From contig NZ_CP092497.1 of NCBI RefSeq assembly GCF_022479115.1, positions 620,001 to 684,000 on the forward strand: 64,000 nt of DNA, read 5' to 3'. Positions 56,401-64,000 of this stretch are shown one piece after another; position 1 is the first letter of the stretch, and every line of letters begins with the position of its first letter. The position numbers and the translations under genes were made by a program. Below the pieces are notes generated by a model. It ran no database searches and was not told the origin of the DNA. It worked only from the letters and a program-made list of their open reading frames with translations. The DNA is from Amycolatopsis sp. EV170708-02-1 (GTDB taxonomy: Bacteria; Actinomycetota; Actinomycetes; Mycobacteriales; Pseudonocardiaceae).

Positions 56401-57894
56401 ACGGATTTCGGCGATCCGCGCGCCCAGCCCGCGAGCCTCCGCCCGGCGCGAGGCCGCGAGATTCGCCGACTCGTCGCGTTCCGCCTGTGCCTTCTCCGCC
56501 TCGGCCCGCAAGGCGCCGACATGGGCTTCGGCCTTCGCCGCCTGCTCGGTGGCGTTCTTGGCCAGCCCCAGCAGTCCCCTGGCGAGCGCGCCCGCGGCGG
56601 CGTTGCGCGCCTGCAGCGCGGGCTGCGCCTTCTGCTCGCGATTCCCCACCAGTTCCCGGAAATCGCGGGCCTTGCGGGCGGCGTTGAGATGGTTGAGCAC
56701 GGTGGCGCATTCACGCCAGGCCTCGGCGGCGGTCTTGGCCTCGGCCAGTTCGCCGTCGATCCGCTTCTTGCTCTCCTGCGCCTCTTCGAGCCGCAGTTTC
56801 CCGACCAGACGGCGGAGTTCGGTGACCCCGGCGGTGAGCCGGCGGTGGTCGCCCTCGGCCAGTTTCTCCGCGGACTTCACCTCGTCGACGTGCTGTTCGA
56901 GCCCGCTCAGCCGCTCGTTCTCCAGCTTGTCGCGGGCGGCGACCTGCCCGGCCAGCGTCCGCATCTCGGCGCGGGCGGCGTCGGCGAGCTTCCGTGACGC
57001 GGCGGCGACGCCTTCCTCCTCCGCCAACGGCGTGAGCAGGTCGAGCGCGCCCGCGACGAAGTCCCGCTCCGACAACAGGTCCCCGCGCTGGGCGAGGTTG
57101 TGCGCGTAGGTCGCGACGACCTCGGCGAGGTCCTTCGGCTCCTCCTCCGAAAGCACCGCGCGCAACAGGAACTCGACGAACGCCTCGTCGGTGCTGAAGG
57201 CGAAGGCGTCGGCCGCCTCGCCCTCACCGGCGTTCATCGCGCGCTGGTAGCGGAAAAGCTCGGTGTCGAGGCCGAGACCGTCGAGCCGGGACGTCCATTC
57301 GTGGTGCCGCCGGGTCCAGAACAGCTCCAGTTCCGGCTCGTCGCCGTGCACCTTGTCGAGCTGGTCGTGGAAGCCGGACATCGTCAGCAGCCTGCCGTCC
57401 GAGGTCAGCGGCAGCGAGTCCAGATCGAGCGAGGGCGTCGGCCGGAAGCAGTACCAGGAATCGACGAGGTTCTCCGAGTCGGCCGACACCACGTGCCCGC
57501 GCCATTCCGACACCTTGCCGGTGATCACCCGGTGGCCGGTCTCGACCTGCAGCCACTCCAGCACGACGTGCGAAACGTCCTTGGCGGCGACGAATTTCTC
57601 CAGCACCTTGGTGTTCGTCGTGCCGACGACCTGGCGGCGGCCGGGCAGCATCACCGAGAAGATCAGCTTGATCAGGACGGATTTGCCGCCGCCGTTCTCC
57701 AGGAACAGCACGCTCGCGGGCGACGGGCGCCGCGGCGGCCCCTCCCCCGCCAGATGGATCCCGGCGCTGAACAACGCGTCTTGTTTGGGCGCGGTGATGG
57801 CGGCGCCGACGCCGCTGAAGTCCAGCACGACGTCCTGGTAGCGCGCGCCCGCCGGACCCACCGAGTGCAGGCGAACCCGCGAAAGCTCGTACAT
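53429..57894 (-). CDS. SMC-like ATPase of a MukB/JetC type, interrupted by one frameshift
   Basis: About 1488 aa when joined. The N-terminal head MYELSRVRLHSVGPAGARYQ has an unusual P-loop LENGGGKS (residues 65-72; Leu where the first Gly is usual). Then follow some 900 residues of Ala/Glu/Arg-rich coiled coil with a central hinge-like region (GVRLAEKVLAERRLLPT area), and a C-terminal head with signature VFSGGQQLT and Walker B GVLFLDNPIG, where the catalytic Glu is Asn. The frame breaks at 55274-55278: restoring AAGGAT for AAGAT joins RAAK to DPEWTDDVERATENAERAEA. ATG 57894 follows GAGGGG. ATPase of the three-gene complex. Confidence 0.85.
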
Positions 57895-57904
57895 CGATTC
57901 CCCT

Positions 57905-58696
57905 CTAAAGCGTGTCCGACGCGGCCGCGCGCAAAGTCCCGCCGCCGTTGGCGACGGATACCACGTTCAGCTCCAGCAGATCGTCGAAGGCCGCGTCGGC
58001 GGCGAGTTCCCGCACCTGCACCTGATAGCGCGGTGTCGTCCGGTAGGTCCCGCCCTGTTCTCCGCTGACCTGGACGAGAAAGCCTTGATCGGCGAGGAAG
58101 CGCAGCGCCCGCGCGACCATGCCGCGTGTGGTGTCCGACGACAGCCTGCCGTCCTTGGTCGCGGCGGCCGCCGGACGCCGCGCGTAGGCCCGCCAGGCCT
58201 GTTCGAGTTCGGGCGCGTCGGCCAGCGGGTCGTTGTTCGCTTCGGCCTCCGCCGCGCGCTCGTCGAGGATCCGGCAGGCCTCGCGCACCATCGCGTCCAC
58301 CTGCTCGACGCTGACGCGGCCGATGTAGGTGTCGTTCGCGAGATCGTCCGGTCGCGGGTAGCCGAGCGCGGCGGTGGCGAGGTGGACGAGCCCGTGCAGG
58401 ACCTTCTCGGTCTCCCGGCGTTCGCGGATCTTGCTCTGCCGCGCGTAGCTGTCCATCTTGATCTCGAAGACGGACTCGTCGGTCGCCGCCAGCACGGCAC
58501 CGGCCTGGAGGTTGACCTCCAGCACCATCAGCCCGAGCCCGGCCGCGACCGCGTGCGTGAGCTGCTTGAACGCCCTGTCCTCGCCGTAGCGCCGGACCAG
58601 GTCGCCGTACACGACGTCCCGCGACGGCAGCTGTTTCGGGCGCATGCCGAACGAGACGAGCCGGGCCGCGGATTCGACGTCCCCTGTGGTCGTCAC
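57905..58696 (-). CDS. Small subunit of the SMC-like complex (MukE/JetB position)
   Basis: 263 aa. Mostly helical, with a winged-helix-like segment MVARALRFLADQGFLVQVSGEQGGTYRTTPRYQVQVRELAAD near residues 195-235, as expected for a KITE/MukE-type subunit. N-terminal RLVSFGMRPKQLPSRDVVYGDLVRRYGEDRAFKQLTHAVAAGL. Assignment rests on gene order and the winged-helix pattern, not on a recognised family signature. GTG start overlaps the stop of the upstream gene (GTGA) and the ATPase follows after 10 bp. Confidence 0.72.
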   Translation of the reverse strand: MTTTGDVESAARLVSFGMRPKQLPSRDVVYGDLVRRYGEDRAFKQLTHAVAAGLGLMVLEVNLQAGAVLAATDESVFEIKMDSYARQSKIRERRETEKVLHGLVHLATAALGYPRPDDLANDTYIGRVSVEQVDAMVREACRILDERAAEAEANNDPLADAPELEQAWRAYARRPAAAATKDGRLSSDTTRGMVARALRFLADQGFLVQVSGEQGGTYRTTPRYQVQVRELAADAAFDDLLELNVVSVANGGGTLRAAASDTL

Positions 58697-60168
58697 GCGA
58701 CCTCCTCCTCTTCTTCGTGGCGATCGACCGCGGCCGACGAGAGCAACAGATCCGCGCCACCGAACTCGGGGTCTTCGAGCAGCGTGCCGTCGTCGACGGC
58801 CAGCAGCACCTGGCGCTCCCCCTGCCGGAGCGCCGCGCCGACCTCGGGACTGTAGGCGTGCACCGCCCGCAGTGCGACCAGGGCGGGCAGCCCCGGATCG
58901 ATCCGGCGCGCCTCTTCGAGCAGCCCGGACAGCCGTCGCGGCACCTCCGGGAGGTCGAGCAGGTCGTCGGCGAGGCGCCACTGCTCGTCGCCGAACCTGT
59001 CGGTGACGTCGGCGGGCATCAGCTCGGGCTCGGGGATCTCGCCGACGAGCTGGTCGCGTTCGGGAGCGGGCCGCAGCAGCAGCGACACCAGCGACGACAG
59101 CGACGGCACGGTCGGCGGGGAGATCCCGGCACCGGCGTGGAAGAACGACTCGGCGGGCGCGACGGCCTCGGCGATCGGCAGGCGCAGCGTCGGCATCAGG
59201 AGCTGGCCGAACAGATCGATCGTGGCGCGCTGCGGCGGCCCGGAGAACTGCTGGCGGTCCTGTTCGGCGCGGAACACCGCTCCCGCGTCGGCGAGCCGGG
59301 ACTGGAGCCGGGTGTGACGGCGGATGCAATCGCCGACGATGTCGACCAGTTCGGCGGCGCGGCGTTTGCGGTCGGGGTCTTCGGTCTCGTCCCGTGACGC
59401 GGTGATGTTCTTGAGGATCGCGTTCTCGGCGCGGAACCGGGACTCGATATGGGACAGCGCCTGATCCAGCAGATCCGGGACCTCGCGCTCCCAGTCGACC
59501 GCGCGCACGTCACGGCGGGTGGCGTCGAGTTTGGCGCGCAACGTCTCGCCGTACTGGACCGTCCGGTAGCGGGCCTGTTCGGCGGCGAGTTTCGCGTCGG
59601 CGAGGCGGCCGCGGTTGATCAGGTTCTCCAGTTTGACCTCGGCCGCGATCTGCGCGGACTCGACGTCGGTGTCCAGCGCGCCGACGAGCACGTTGATCGC
59701 CTCGTCGGTGGCGCGCAGGTAGACCTCGCCGTCGGGCGCGGCCAGCTCGACGAGCAGCTTGAAGTCGAACTGGCGGCGCTGGTAGCCGCCGCCGGGGCCG
59801 ATGGAACCGTAGACGCGGCGGAACCCGCGATCGGTGGTGCCGACGTTGATCAGGTTGTCGAGCACCCACCGGGCCACCTTGGCGTGCTCGTCGGGCGTCC
59901 GGCCGGGTGCCTGGAGCGCGACGAACGGCAGCAGCCGCGCGATGACCTGATCGTGGTCGGCGCCGGTGTCGAAGTCCATCGACACGGTGACCTGGTCGAT
60001 CGTGTGCAGGGCGATCTCGGCCATCTGGTAGATCGTGGCGTCCGCCCAGTCCAGCTTCGACTTGCGCGCGTCGAGGTCGTGCAAGGGCGCTGTGCAGGCC
60101 AGCGCCTTGAGGCGGCGCGTCAGCCCCTCGTCGGCCAGCCCCATCCCGGTCAGCTCGTCGTCTCGCAC
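58693..60168 (-). CDS. Large accessory subunit of the SMC-like complex (MukF/JetA position)
   Basis: About 491 aa. The N-terminal half is predicted helical with a winged-helix-like stretch (KVARWVLDNLINVGTTDRGFRRVYG), then a long helix pair (VESAQIAAEVKLENLINRGRLADAKLAAEQARYR) and a C-terminal domain ending in an acidic RHEEEEEVA. Length, order and coupling fit a kleisin-type MukF/JetA subunit. I chose GTG 60168; ATG 60144 is also possible, and the longer frame upstream reads through the divergent promoter. First gene of the operon; divergent from the PPOX gene. Confidence 0.7.
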   Translation of the reverse strand: MRDDELTGMGLADEGLTRRLKALACTAPLHDLDARKSKLDWADATIYQMAEIALHTIDQVTVSMDFDTGADHDQVIARLLPFVALQAPGRTPDEHAKVARWVLDNLINVGTTDRGFRRVYGSIGPGGGYQRRQFDFKLLVELAAPDGEVYLRATDEAINVLVGALDTDVESAQIAAEVKLENLINRGRLADAKLAAEQARYRTVQYGETLRAKLDATRRDVRAVDWEREVPDLLDQALSHIESRFRAENAILKNITASRDETEDPDRKRRAAELVDIVGDCIRRHTRLQSRLADAGAVFRAEQDRQQFSGPPQRATIDLFGQLLMPTLRLPIAEAVAPAESFFHAGAGISPPTVPSLSSLVSLLLRPAPERDQLVGEIPEPELMPADVTDRFGDEQWRLADDLLDLPEVPRRLSGLLEEARRIDPGLPALVALRAVHAYSPEVGAALRQGERQVLLAVDDGTLLEDPEFGGADLLLSSAAVDRHEEEEEVA

Positions 60169-60253
60169 AGCAGGCCAGGCTAGTCGCCGTCCCCTCCACC
60201 CCGCACGGGTGACCTGGGTGCCCGGCCCTCGGGGCGGCGGTAGCGTCTGGTCC

Positions 60254-60691
60254 ATGCGTGAAATGAGCAGGGACGAATGGTGGGAGTTCGCGAGCGCGGG
60301 CACGCGGACGGGCATGCTGGGGCTGGTACGGGCGAACGGGGCACCGATCGTGACGCCGGTGTGGTTCCTGCTGAACGAGGGGCCGGACGGTGACGAACTG
60401 ATCTTCACCACCGGCACGGACACCCTCAAGGGGAAGGCGCTGCGGCGAGACCCGCGGCTCTCGCTCGCCGTCGACGACCAGAAGCCTCCTTACTCGTATG
60501 TGCAGTTCACCGCCGAAGCCGTGTTGCACAGCGACCTCGACGAAATGCTCGAATGGGCGACCAGGCTCGGTGGCCGGTACATGGGTGAGGACAAGGCCGA
60601 GGCCTACGGCAAGCGCAACGCTGTCCCGGAGGAGTCCTTGGTACGCGCGCGGATCACGAAGGTGATCGCCCGGGCGGACATCGCCGGCTGA
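60254..60691 (+). CDS. PPOX-class flavin/F420-dependent protein
   Basis: 145 aa. Pyridoxamine 5'-phosphate oxidase-like split barrel: TGMLGLVRANGAPIVTPVWFLLNE, LIFTTGTDTLKGKALRRDPRLSLAVDD, and an acidic-basic C-terminal helix region. Members bind FMN or F420 and reduce or sense small molecules. Divergent from the SMC operon, followed by a family-A hairpin. Confidence 0.88.
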   Translation: MREMSRDEWWEFASAGTRTGMLGLVRANGAPIVTPVWFLLNEGPDGDELIFTTGTDTLKGKALRRDPRLSLAVDDQKPPYSYVQFTAEAVLHSDLDEMLEWATRLGGRYMGEDKAEAYGKRNAVPEESLVRARITKVIARADIAG

Positions 60692-60707
60692 CGCTCCCCC
60701 ACTTCTC

Positions 60708-60769
60708 GCGTTTAGTCCTCTGGATGCGGTACTTGCACACGCAAGGACCGCATCCAGAGGACTAAACGC
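60708..60769. terminator. Hairpin family A, copy 3
   Basis: Perfect 23-bp arms 60708-60730 and 60747-60769 (begin GCGTTTAGTCCTCTGGATGC) plus a nested CTTGC/GCAAG stem in the loop. 16 bp after the PPOX stop; acts as terminator before the promoter of the secreted dehydrogenase. Confidence 0.75.
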
Positions 60770-60809
60770 TTTCAGGGGCGTGACCCTCCGTGTTGATGTT
60801 GGTCAAGTA

Positions 60810-60838
60810 TTGACACGAAGCACCCACTGGTGTGTGAT
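60810..60838 (+). promoter_or_regulatory. Predicted sigma-70-type promoter of the secreted dehydrogenase
   Basis: TTGACA (60810-60815), a 17-nt spacer and TGTGAT (60833-60838). A good -35 and a weak -10. GTCAAGTATTGAC (60802-60814) is a small palindrome over the -35. The predicted start is close to the downstream CsnR-like box. Confidence 0.45.
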
Positions 60839-60850
60839 CTGAACCATAGA

Positions 60851-60865
60851 TAGGAAAGTTTCCTA
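60851..60865. promoter_or_regulatory. CsnR/ROK-type operator box
   Basis: TAGGAAAGTTTCCTA: 7-bp arms around one G. It fits AGGAAANTTTCCT, the box recalled for the ROK-family chitosanase repressor CsnR of Streptomyces. It lies just downstream of the predicted transcription start, 71 bp before the dehydrogenase ATG, so a sugar-released repressor is likely. Confidence 0.55.
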
Positions 60866-60936
60866 ACTAAAACTCCACCTCCCCGCCGGGCCCCGCCCGG
60901 TCCGCCGTTGTACCTCCCGACCCCCGAACTTCCCGC

Positions 60937-63507
60937 ATGGAGGCTCCAGTGGCACCCCGACCACCGTGGCGCGCGCTGCTCACGTGTGCCGCCGCGACGG
61001 CGATGACGTTCGCCGTCCTGCCGGCCCCACCCGCCGGCGCGGCACCGACCGATCACGAATCCGAAGCCGCGACGATCTCCCAAGGCGCCGTCGAAAAGAA
61101 CCACGCGGGCTATTCCGGCACGGGGTTCGTGAACTTCGACAACGTCGTGGGCAGCTATGTCGAGTACACGGTGAACGCCGCACAGGCCGGAACCCAGACA
61201 CTGACCTTCCGCTACGCCAACGGAACCACGATCGACAGGCCGGTGTCCCTCAGCGTCAACGGCACCGCGGCCGGGACGCTGTCGTTCCCCGGCACCGGCG
61301 CGTGGACCACCTGGAAGACCGTCACCAAGGACGTCGCGCTGGCCGCCGGGGCCAACAAGATCCGCACCACCGCGACGACCGCGAACGGCGGGCCCAACGC
61401 GGACAAGCTCACCGCGAGCGGCGTGACCGACGCCGAGGCGCCGACACCGCCGAAGAACCTGGCCGCCAAGGACATCAAGGCCCGCAGCGCCACCTTCACC
61501 TGGGAGGCCGCGACCGACAACGTCGGCGTGGTCCGCTACGACGTGATGCGCGGCGGCAACGTCCTCAAGACCGTCGACGGGACCACGCTCACCACGACCG
61601 TCGACGACCTGCAGCCGAACACGGCCTACGACATCTCCGTAGGCGCCTTCGACGCGGCCGGGAATCCTTCTCAGCAAAGCAATGTCGTCCAGTTCACGAC
61701 GCCGCCCAGCGGGGACACCACCCCGCCGACGGTGCCGGGCAACCTGCGCTCGACGTCGGTGACCGCGAACAGTGTTTCCTTGGCGTGGAACGCCTCCACG
61801 GACAACAGCGGCACCATCGCCGGTTACGACGTGTACCAGGGCACCACGAAGGTCGCGACGACGCCGTCGCTCGAAGCCACGGTCACCGGGCTGACGGCGA
61901 ACACTTCGTACACGTTCACGGTGAAGGCGCGTGACCTCGACGGCAACGCTTCCGCCGCGAGCAACGCGCTGACCGCGAAGACGAGCGGCGCCGCGGGCGG
62001 CGGGATTCCCGAGTACGACAAGGACATCACGAAGGTGGACCTCGCCTGGTCCGTCGACTTCCTGCCGGACGGCACGGCGCTGGCGACCGAACGGGACCGC
62101 TTCGAGATCCTGCGGATCACGCCGTCGGGCGAGAAGACCGCGCTCGGCAAGGTCCCCGGCGCGGTCGGCACCAACGGCGAGGGCGGCCTGCTCGGCATCG
62201 CGATCTCGCCGGACTACGCCACCGATCACGCGATCTACCTGTACCACACGGCATCCGGGGACAACCGGATCGTGAAGATGACCTACGAGAACGGAAAGCT
62301 GTCCTCGACGTCGACCCCGGTGCTCACCGGGATCGCCAAGAACCGTTACCACAACGGCGGAAGGGTGCGGTTCGGCCCGGACGGCAAGCTCTACGCCACC
62401 GTCGGCGACGGGCAGAACAAGGCGACGGCGCAGAACAAGAGTTCGCTCAACGGGAAGATCCTGCGGCTCAACCCCGACGGCTCGGCACCGAGCGACAACC
62501 CGTTCTTCTCCACCGGCGGCAACGCCCGGTACGTCTGGAGCTACGGGCACCGCAACCCACAGGGCCTGGCGTGGGACTCCCGCGGCCAGTTGTGGTCGTC
62601 GGAATTCGGCGACGGCACCCAGGACGAGCTCAACCTGATCCAGAAGGGCGGCAACTTCGGCTGGTCCCAGTGCGAAGGGACCACCGGCAGCTGCGCCGGC
62701 ACGATCGCGCCGAAGAAGACCTGGCCGACCAGTTCCGGCGGGCCGAGCGGGATCGAGATCGTCAACGACTGGATCTATGTCGCGGCGGTCACCAGCGAGC
62801 AGCTCTTCGCGACGCAGATCAACGCGGCGGGCAACGGCGTCGGCTCGGTGCAGTCGCTGTTCTCCGGCCGCTGGGGCAGGCTCCGCTCGGTCACCAAGAC
62901 GCCGGACGGCGGGCTGTGGGTCACCTCGACCAACGCGGACAAGAACGGCGGCACGCCGAGCGGGATCGACAACGTGGTGGTCCGGCTGAAGTTCCCCGGC
63001 ACCTCGCAGCCGGGAGCGTTCAAGCTGACCAGCTCCGCGTTCGCCGACAACGCGACCATCCCGGACAAGTTCACCTGCGCCGGTGACGGCACCGCGGGGC
63101 AGGACACCTCGCCGCCGCTGGCGTGGAGCGCCGGCACCACCGGCGCCAAGGGATACGCGATCGTCTTCGCCGACGTGGCCAACAACGGCAACAAACTGCA
63201 CTGGGCGATCTGGGACATCCCGGTGTCGGCGGCGTCACTGCCGGAAGGGCTGGGCTCCGGCTTCACCGTCCCGAACCAGAACGGGGCCAAGCAGAAGGCC
63301 ATGGGCAGCGGGGCGAACTCGCAGAAGTACTTCGGCCCCTGCCCCGGCGGCTCCAGCCATCCCTACACCTTCACGCTCTACGCGCTGAAGTCGGCGACGG
63401 TGCCGGGCTTGTCCTCGTCCTCGACGATGGCGCAGATCGAAACGGCCATCAAGAACGCTTCGACGGCCAACGTCAAGCTGCGCGGCAAATCCAGCGCCGC
63501 GTCCTGA
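60937..63507 (+). CDS. Secreted multidomain sugar dehydrogenase: CBM6/35-FN3-FN3-GSDH-PEBP
   Basis: 856 aa. Signal peptide (about 1-36, ending AGA-AP); a jelly-roll carbohydrate-binding module of CBM6/CBM35 type (about 40-163; NHAGYSGTGFVNFDNVVGSYVEY); two fibronectin type III domains (about 171-255 and 261-349); a six-bladed glucose/sorbosone dehydrogenase propeller (about 356-684; GEGGLLGIAISPDY, HNGGRVRFGPDGKLYATVGDG, YGHRNPQGLAWD); and a C-terminal phosphatidylethanolamine-binding (YbhB/YbcL) domain (about 694-850). GSDH enzymes oxidise sugars with PQQ. Binding to a polysaccharide and induction through the CsnR-like box suggest extracellular carbohydrate use. The PEBP domain is unusual here. 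Confidence 0.9.
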   Translation: MEAPVAPRPPWRALLTCAAATAMTFAVLPAPPAGAAPTDHESEAATISQGAVEKNHAGYSGTGFVNFDNVVGSYVEYTVNAAQAGTQTLTFRYANGTTIDRPVSLSVNGTAAGTLSFPGTGAWTTWKTVTKDVALAAGANKIRTTATTANGGPNADKLTASGVTDAEAPTPPKNLAAKDIKARSATFTWEAATDNVGVVRYDVMRGGNVLKTVDGTTLTTTVDDLQPNTAYDISVGAFDAAGNPSQQSNVVQFTTPPSGDTTPPTVPGNLRSTSVTANSVSLAWNASTDNSGTIAGYDVYQGTTKVATTPSLEATVTGLTANTSYTFTVKARDLDGNASAASNALTAKTSGAAGGGIPEYDKDITKVDLAWSVDFLPDGTALATERDRFEILRITPSGEKTALGKVPGAVGTNGEGGLLGIAISPDYATDHAIYLYHTASGDNRIVKMTYENGKLSSTSTPVLTGIAKNRYHNGGRVRFGPDGKLYATVGDGQNKATAQNKSSLNGKILRLNPDGSAPSDNPFFSTGGNARYVWSYGHRNPQGLAWDSRGQLWSSEFGDGTQDELNLIQKGGNFGWSQCEGTTGSCAGTIAPKKTWPTSSGGPSGIEIVNDWIYVAAVTSEQLFATQINAAGNGVGSVQSLFSGRWGRLRSVTKTPDGGLWVTSTNADKNGGTPSGIDNVVVRLKFPGTSQPGAFKLTSSAFADNATIPDKFTCAGDGTAGQDTSPPLAWSAGTTGAKGYAIVFADVANNGNKLHWAIWDIPVSAASLPEGLGSGFTVPNQNGAKQKAMGSGANSQKYFGPCPGGSSHPYTFTLYALKSATVPGLSSSSTMAQIETAIKNASTANVKLRGKSSAAS

Positions 63508-63568
63508 GCACGGCCGGGGTGTCCGGAGCGGCGCCGGGCACCCCGACCGTATCCAGTGTGACTGGAGG

Positions 63569-63607
63569 AACGCCACCCCGTCCGGGATTTCCCGGCGGGG
63601 TGGCGTT
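63569..63607. terminator. Rho-independent-like terminator
   Basis: AACGCCACCCCG and CGGGGTGGCGTT (12-bp arms, 15-nt loop) followed by TTCGT, 61 bp after the dehydrogenase stop and before the Nudix gene. The right arm ends in a short T run, the clearest classical terminator in the window. Confidence 0.75.
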
Positions 63608-63633
63608 TTCGTGGGGCCAGTAGGCTTCGGTGG

Positions 63634-64000
63634 GTGAAGGACTGGACGTTCTGCCCGCGCTGCGGAGACCGGACGAGACTCGACGGCGACGGCGAGGACA
63701 CCCATGTCCGCTGCCCCGCCTGCGGCTTCACCAAATACGACAACCCGCTGCCGACCACGGTCGGTCTCATCCTCGACGGCGACCGGATCCTGTTGCTGCG
63801 CCGGGCACACGAGCCCCGCAAGGGCGGCTGGGACACCGTCGGCGGTTTCCTCTCCGGCACCGAAACCGCCGAGGAGAACCTCGTCCGCGAAGGGCTGGAA
63901 GAGATCGGCTGCGAACTCCGGAACCTCAGCTTCACCGGGACTTATCCGTCGGTCTACGGCGAAACAGGCCTGAAGACGATCGGCCTCGCCTTCACCTGCG
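63634..64000 (+). CDS. Nudix hydrolase with zinc ribbon (5' part; runs off the window)
   Basis: A GTG at 63634 opens an uninterrupted frame to the window edge (122 codons). The N-terminal zinc ribbon CPRCG...CPACG (residues 7-30) is followed by a Nudix fold with the complete Nudix box GGFLSGTETAEENLVREGLEEIG. Resembles NUDIX proteins of the NADH-pyrophosphatase-like type with an N-terminal ribbon; substrate uncertain. The C-terminal part is missing because of the window end. Confidence 0.88.
   Translation, partial: MKDWTFCPRCGDRTRLDGDGEDTHVRCPACGFTKYDNPLPTTVGLILDGDRILLLRRAHEPRKGGWDTVGGFLSGTETAEENLVREGLEEIGCELRNLSFTGTYPSVYGETGLKTIGLAFTC

Noticed and set aside
55195..57894. Programmed ribosomal frameshift in the SMC ATPase
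   Set aside because: No slippery heptamer or downstream pseudoknot is evident, and three other genes show the same kind of break, so a sequence error is simpler.
57905..59329. Long 474-codon reading of the second SMC-operon gene
   Set aside because: The extra N-terminal part is out-of-frame translation of the first gene; the GTG at 58696 overlapping that gene's stop is the natural start.
60772..63201. 809-codon minus-strand frame opposite the secreted dehydrogenase
   Set aside because: Shadow frame in high-GC coding sequence; no ribosome binding site or recognisable domain, and the plus-strand protein has five clear domains.

Overview
The window is a chromosomal segment of a high-GC actinomycete of the Pseudonocardiales, most likely Amycolatopsis. 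Three things point there: strong G/C at third codon positions, tightly coupled ATGA/GTGA gene overlaps, and a gene order (gap-pgk-tpi-secG / pgl-opcA-zwf-tal-tkt / ctaB / qor / ctaA-ABC transporter / mptB / sufR-suf operon) that mirrors the Rv1436-Rv1466 region of Mycobacterium tuberculosis. The genus is an inference. No rRNA, tRNA, CRISPR array, insertion sequence or prophage was seen.

Layout. 1-3.5 kb: a small accessory cluster (SDR oxidoreductase, DUF1214-type protein, divergent IclR regulator, NTF2-like protein) with a perfect KstR-type palindrome and a near-match. 3.6-6.3 kb: sulfate activation (cysD, fused cysNC). 6.4-14.3 kb: a serine beta-lactamase-like protein, a NarL-type two-component pair, a TetR/MFS pair with clear operators, a UbiB-family kinase, a signal peptidase I homologue lacking the usual serine, and a YnfA-family protein. 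14.5-21 kb: the complete suf operon (sufR-B-D-C-S-U-T). 21-29.5 kb: mptB mannosyltransferase, an ABC exporter, heme A synthase ctaA, a desaturase, an ATP-grasp protein, quinone oxidoreductase and a GNAT. 29.6-34 kb: cold-shock-fold protein, FKBP lipoprotein, HelD-like helicase, MFS exporter. 34.4-43.8 kb: ctaB, then divergently the pentose-phosphate operon tkt-tal-pgi-zwf-opcA-pgl. 44.4-49.4 kb: orphan histidine kinase, rbpA, then secG-tpiA-pgk-gapA. 49.6-64 kb is more accessory: winged-helix protein, Ddn-like reductase/AraC pair, a PIN/Phd toxin-antitoxin pair, a three-gene MukBEF/Wadjet-like SMC operon, a PPOX flavoenzyme, a secreted five-domain sugar dehydrogenase fusion, and the start of a Nudix hydrolase.

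How it works together. The core holds Fe-S assembly, heme A synthesis for cytochrome aa3 oxidase, glycolysis and an NADPH-generating pentose cycle: pgi inside the zwf operon could recycle fructose-6-phosphate. The accessory parts hold regulators with visible operator palindromes, export systems and the SMC operon.

Two window-wide observations stand out. First, intergenic regions are packed with several families of long, near-perfect hairpins and two arrays of 21-bp units arranged head-to-head. Second, four genes (sufD, the ABC permease, the orphan kinase and the SMC ATPase) are each broken by what looks like one missing base. That is more easily explained by sequencing indels than by four independent pseudogenes.
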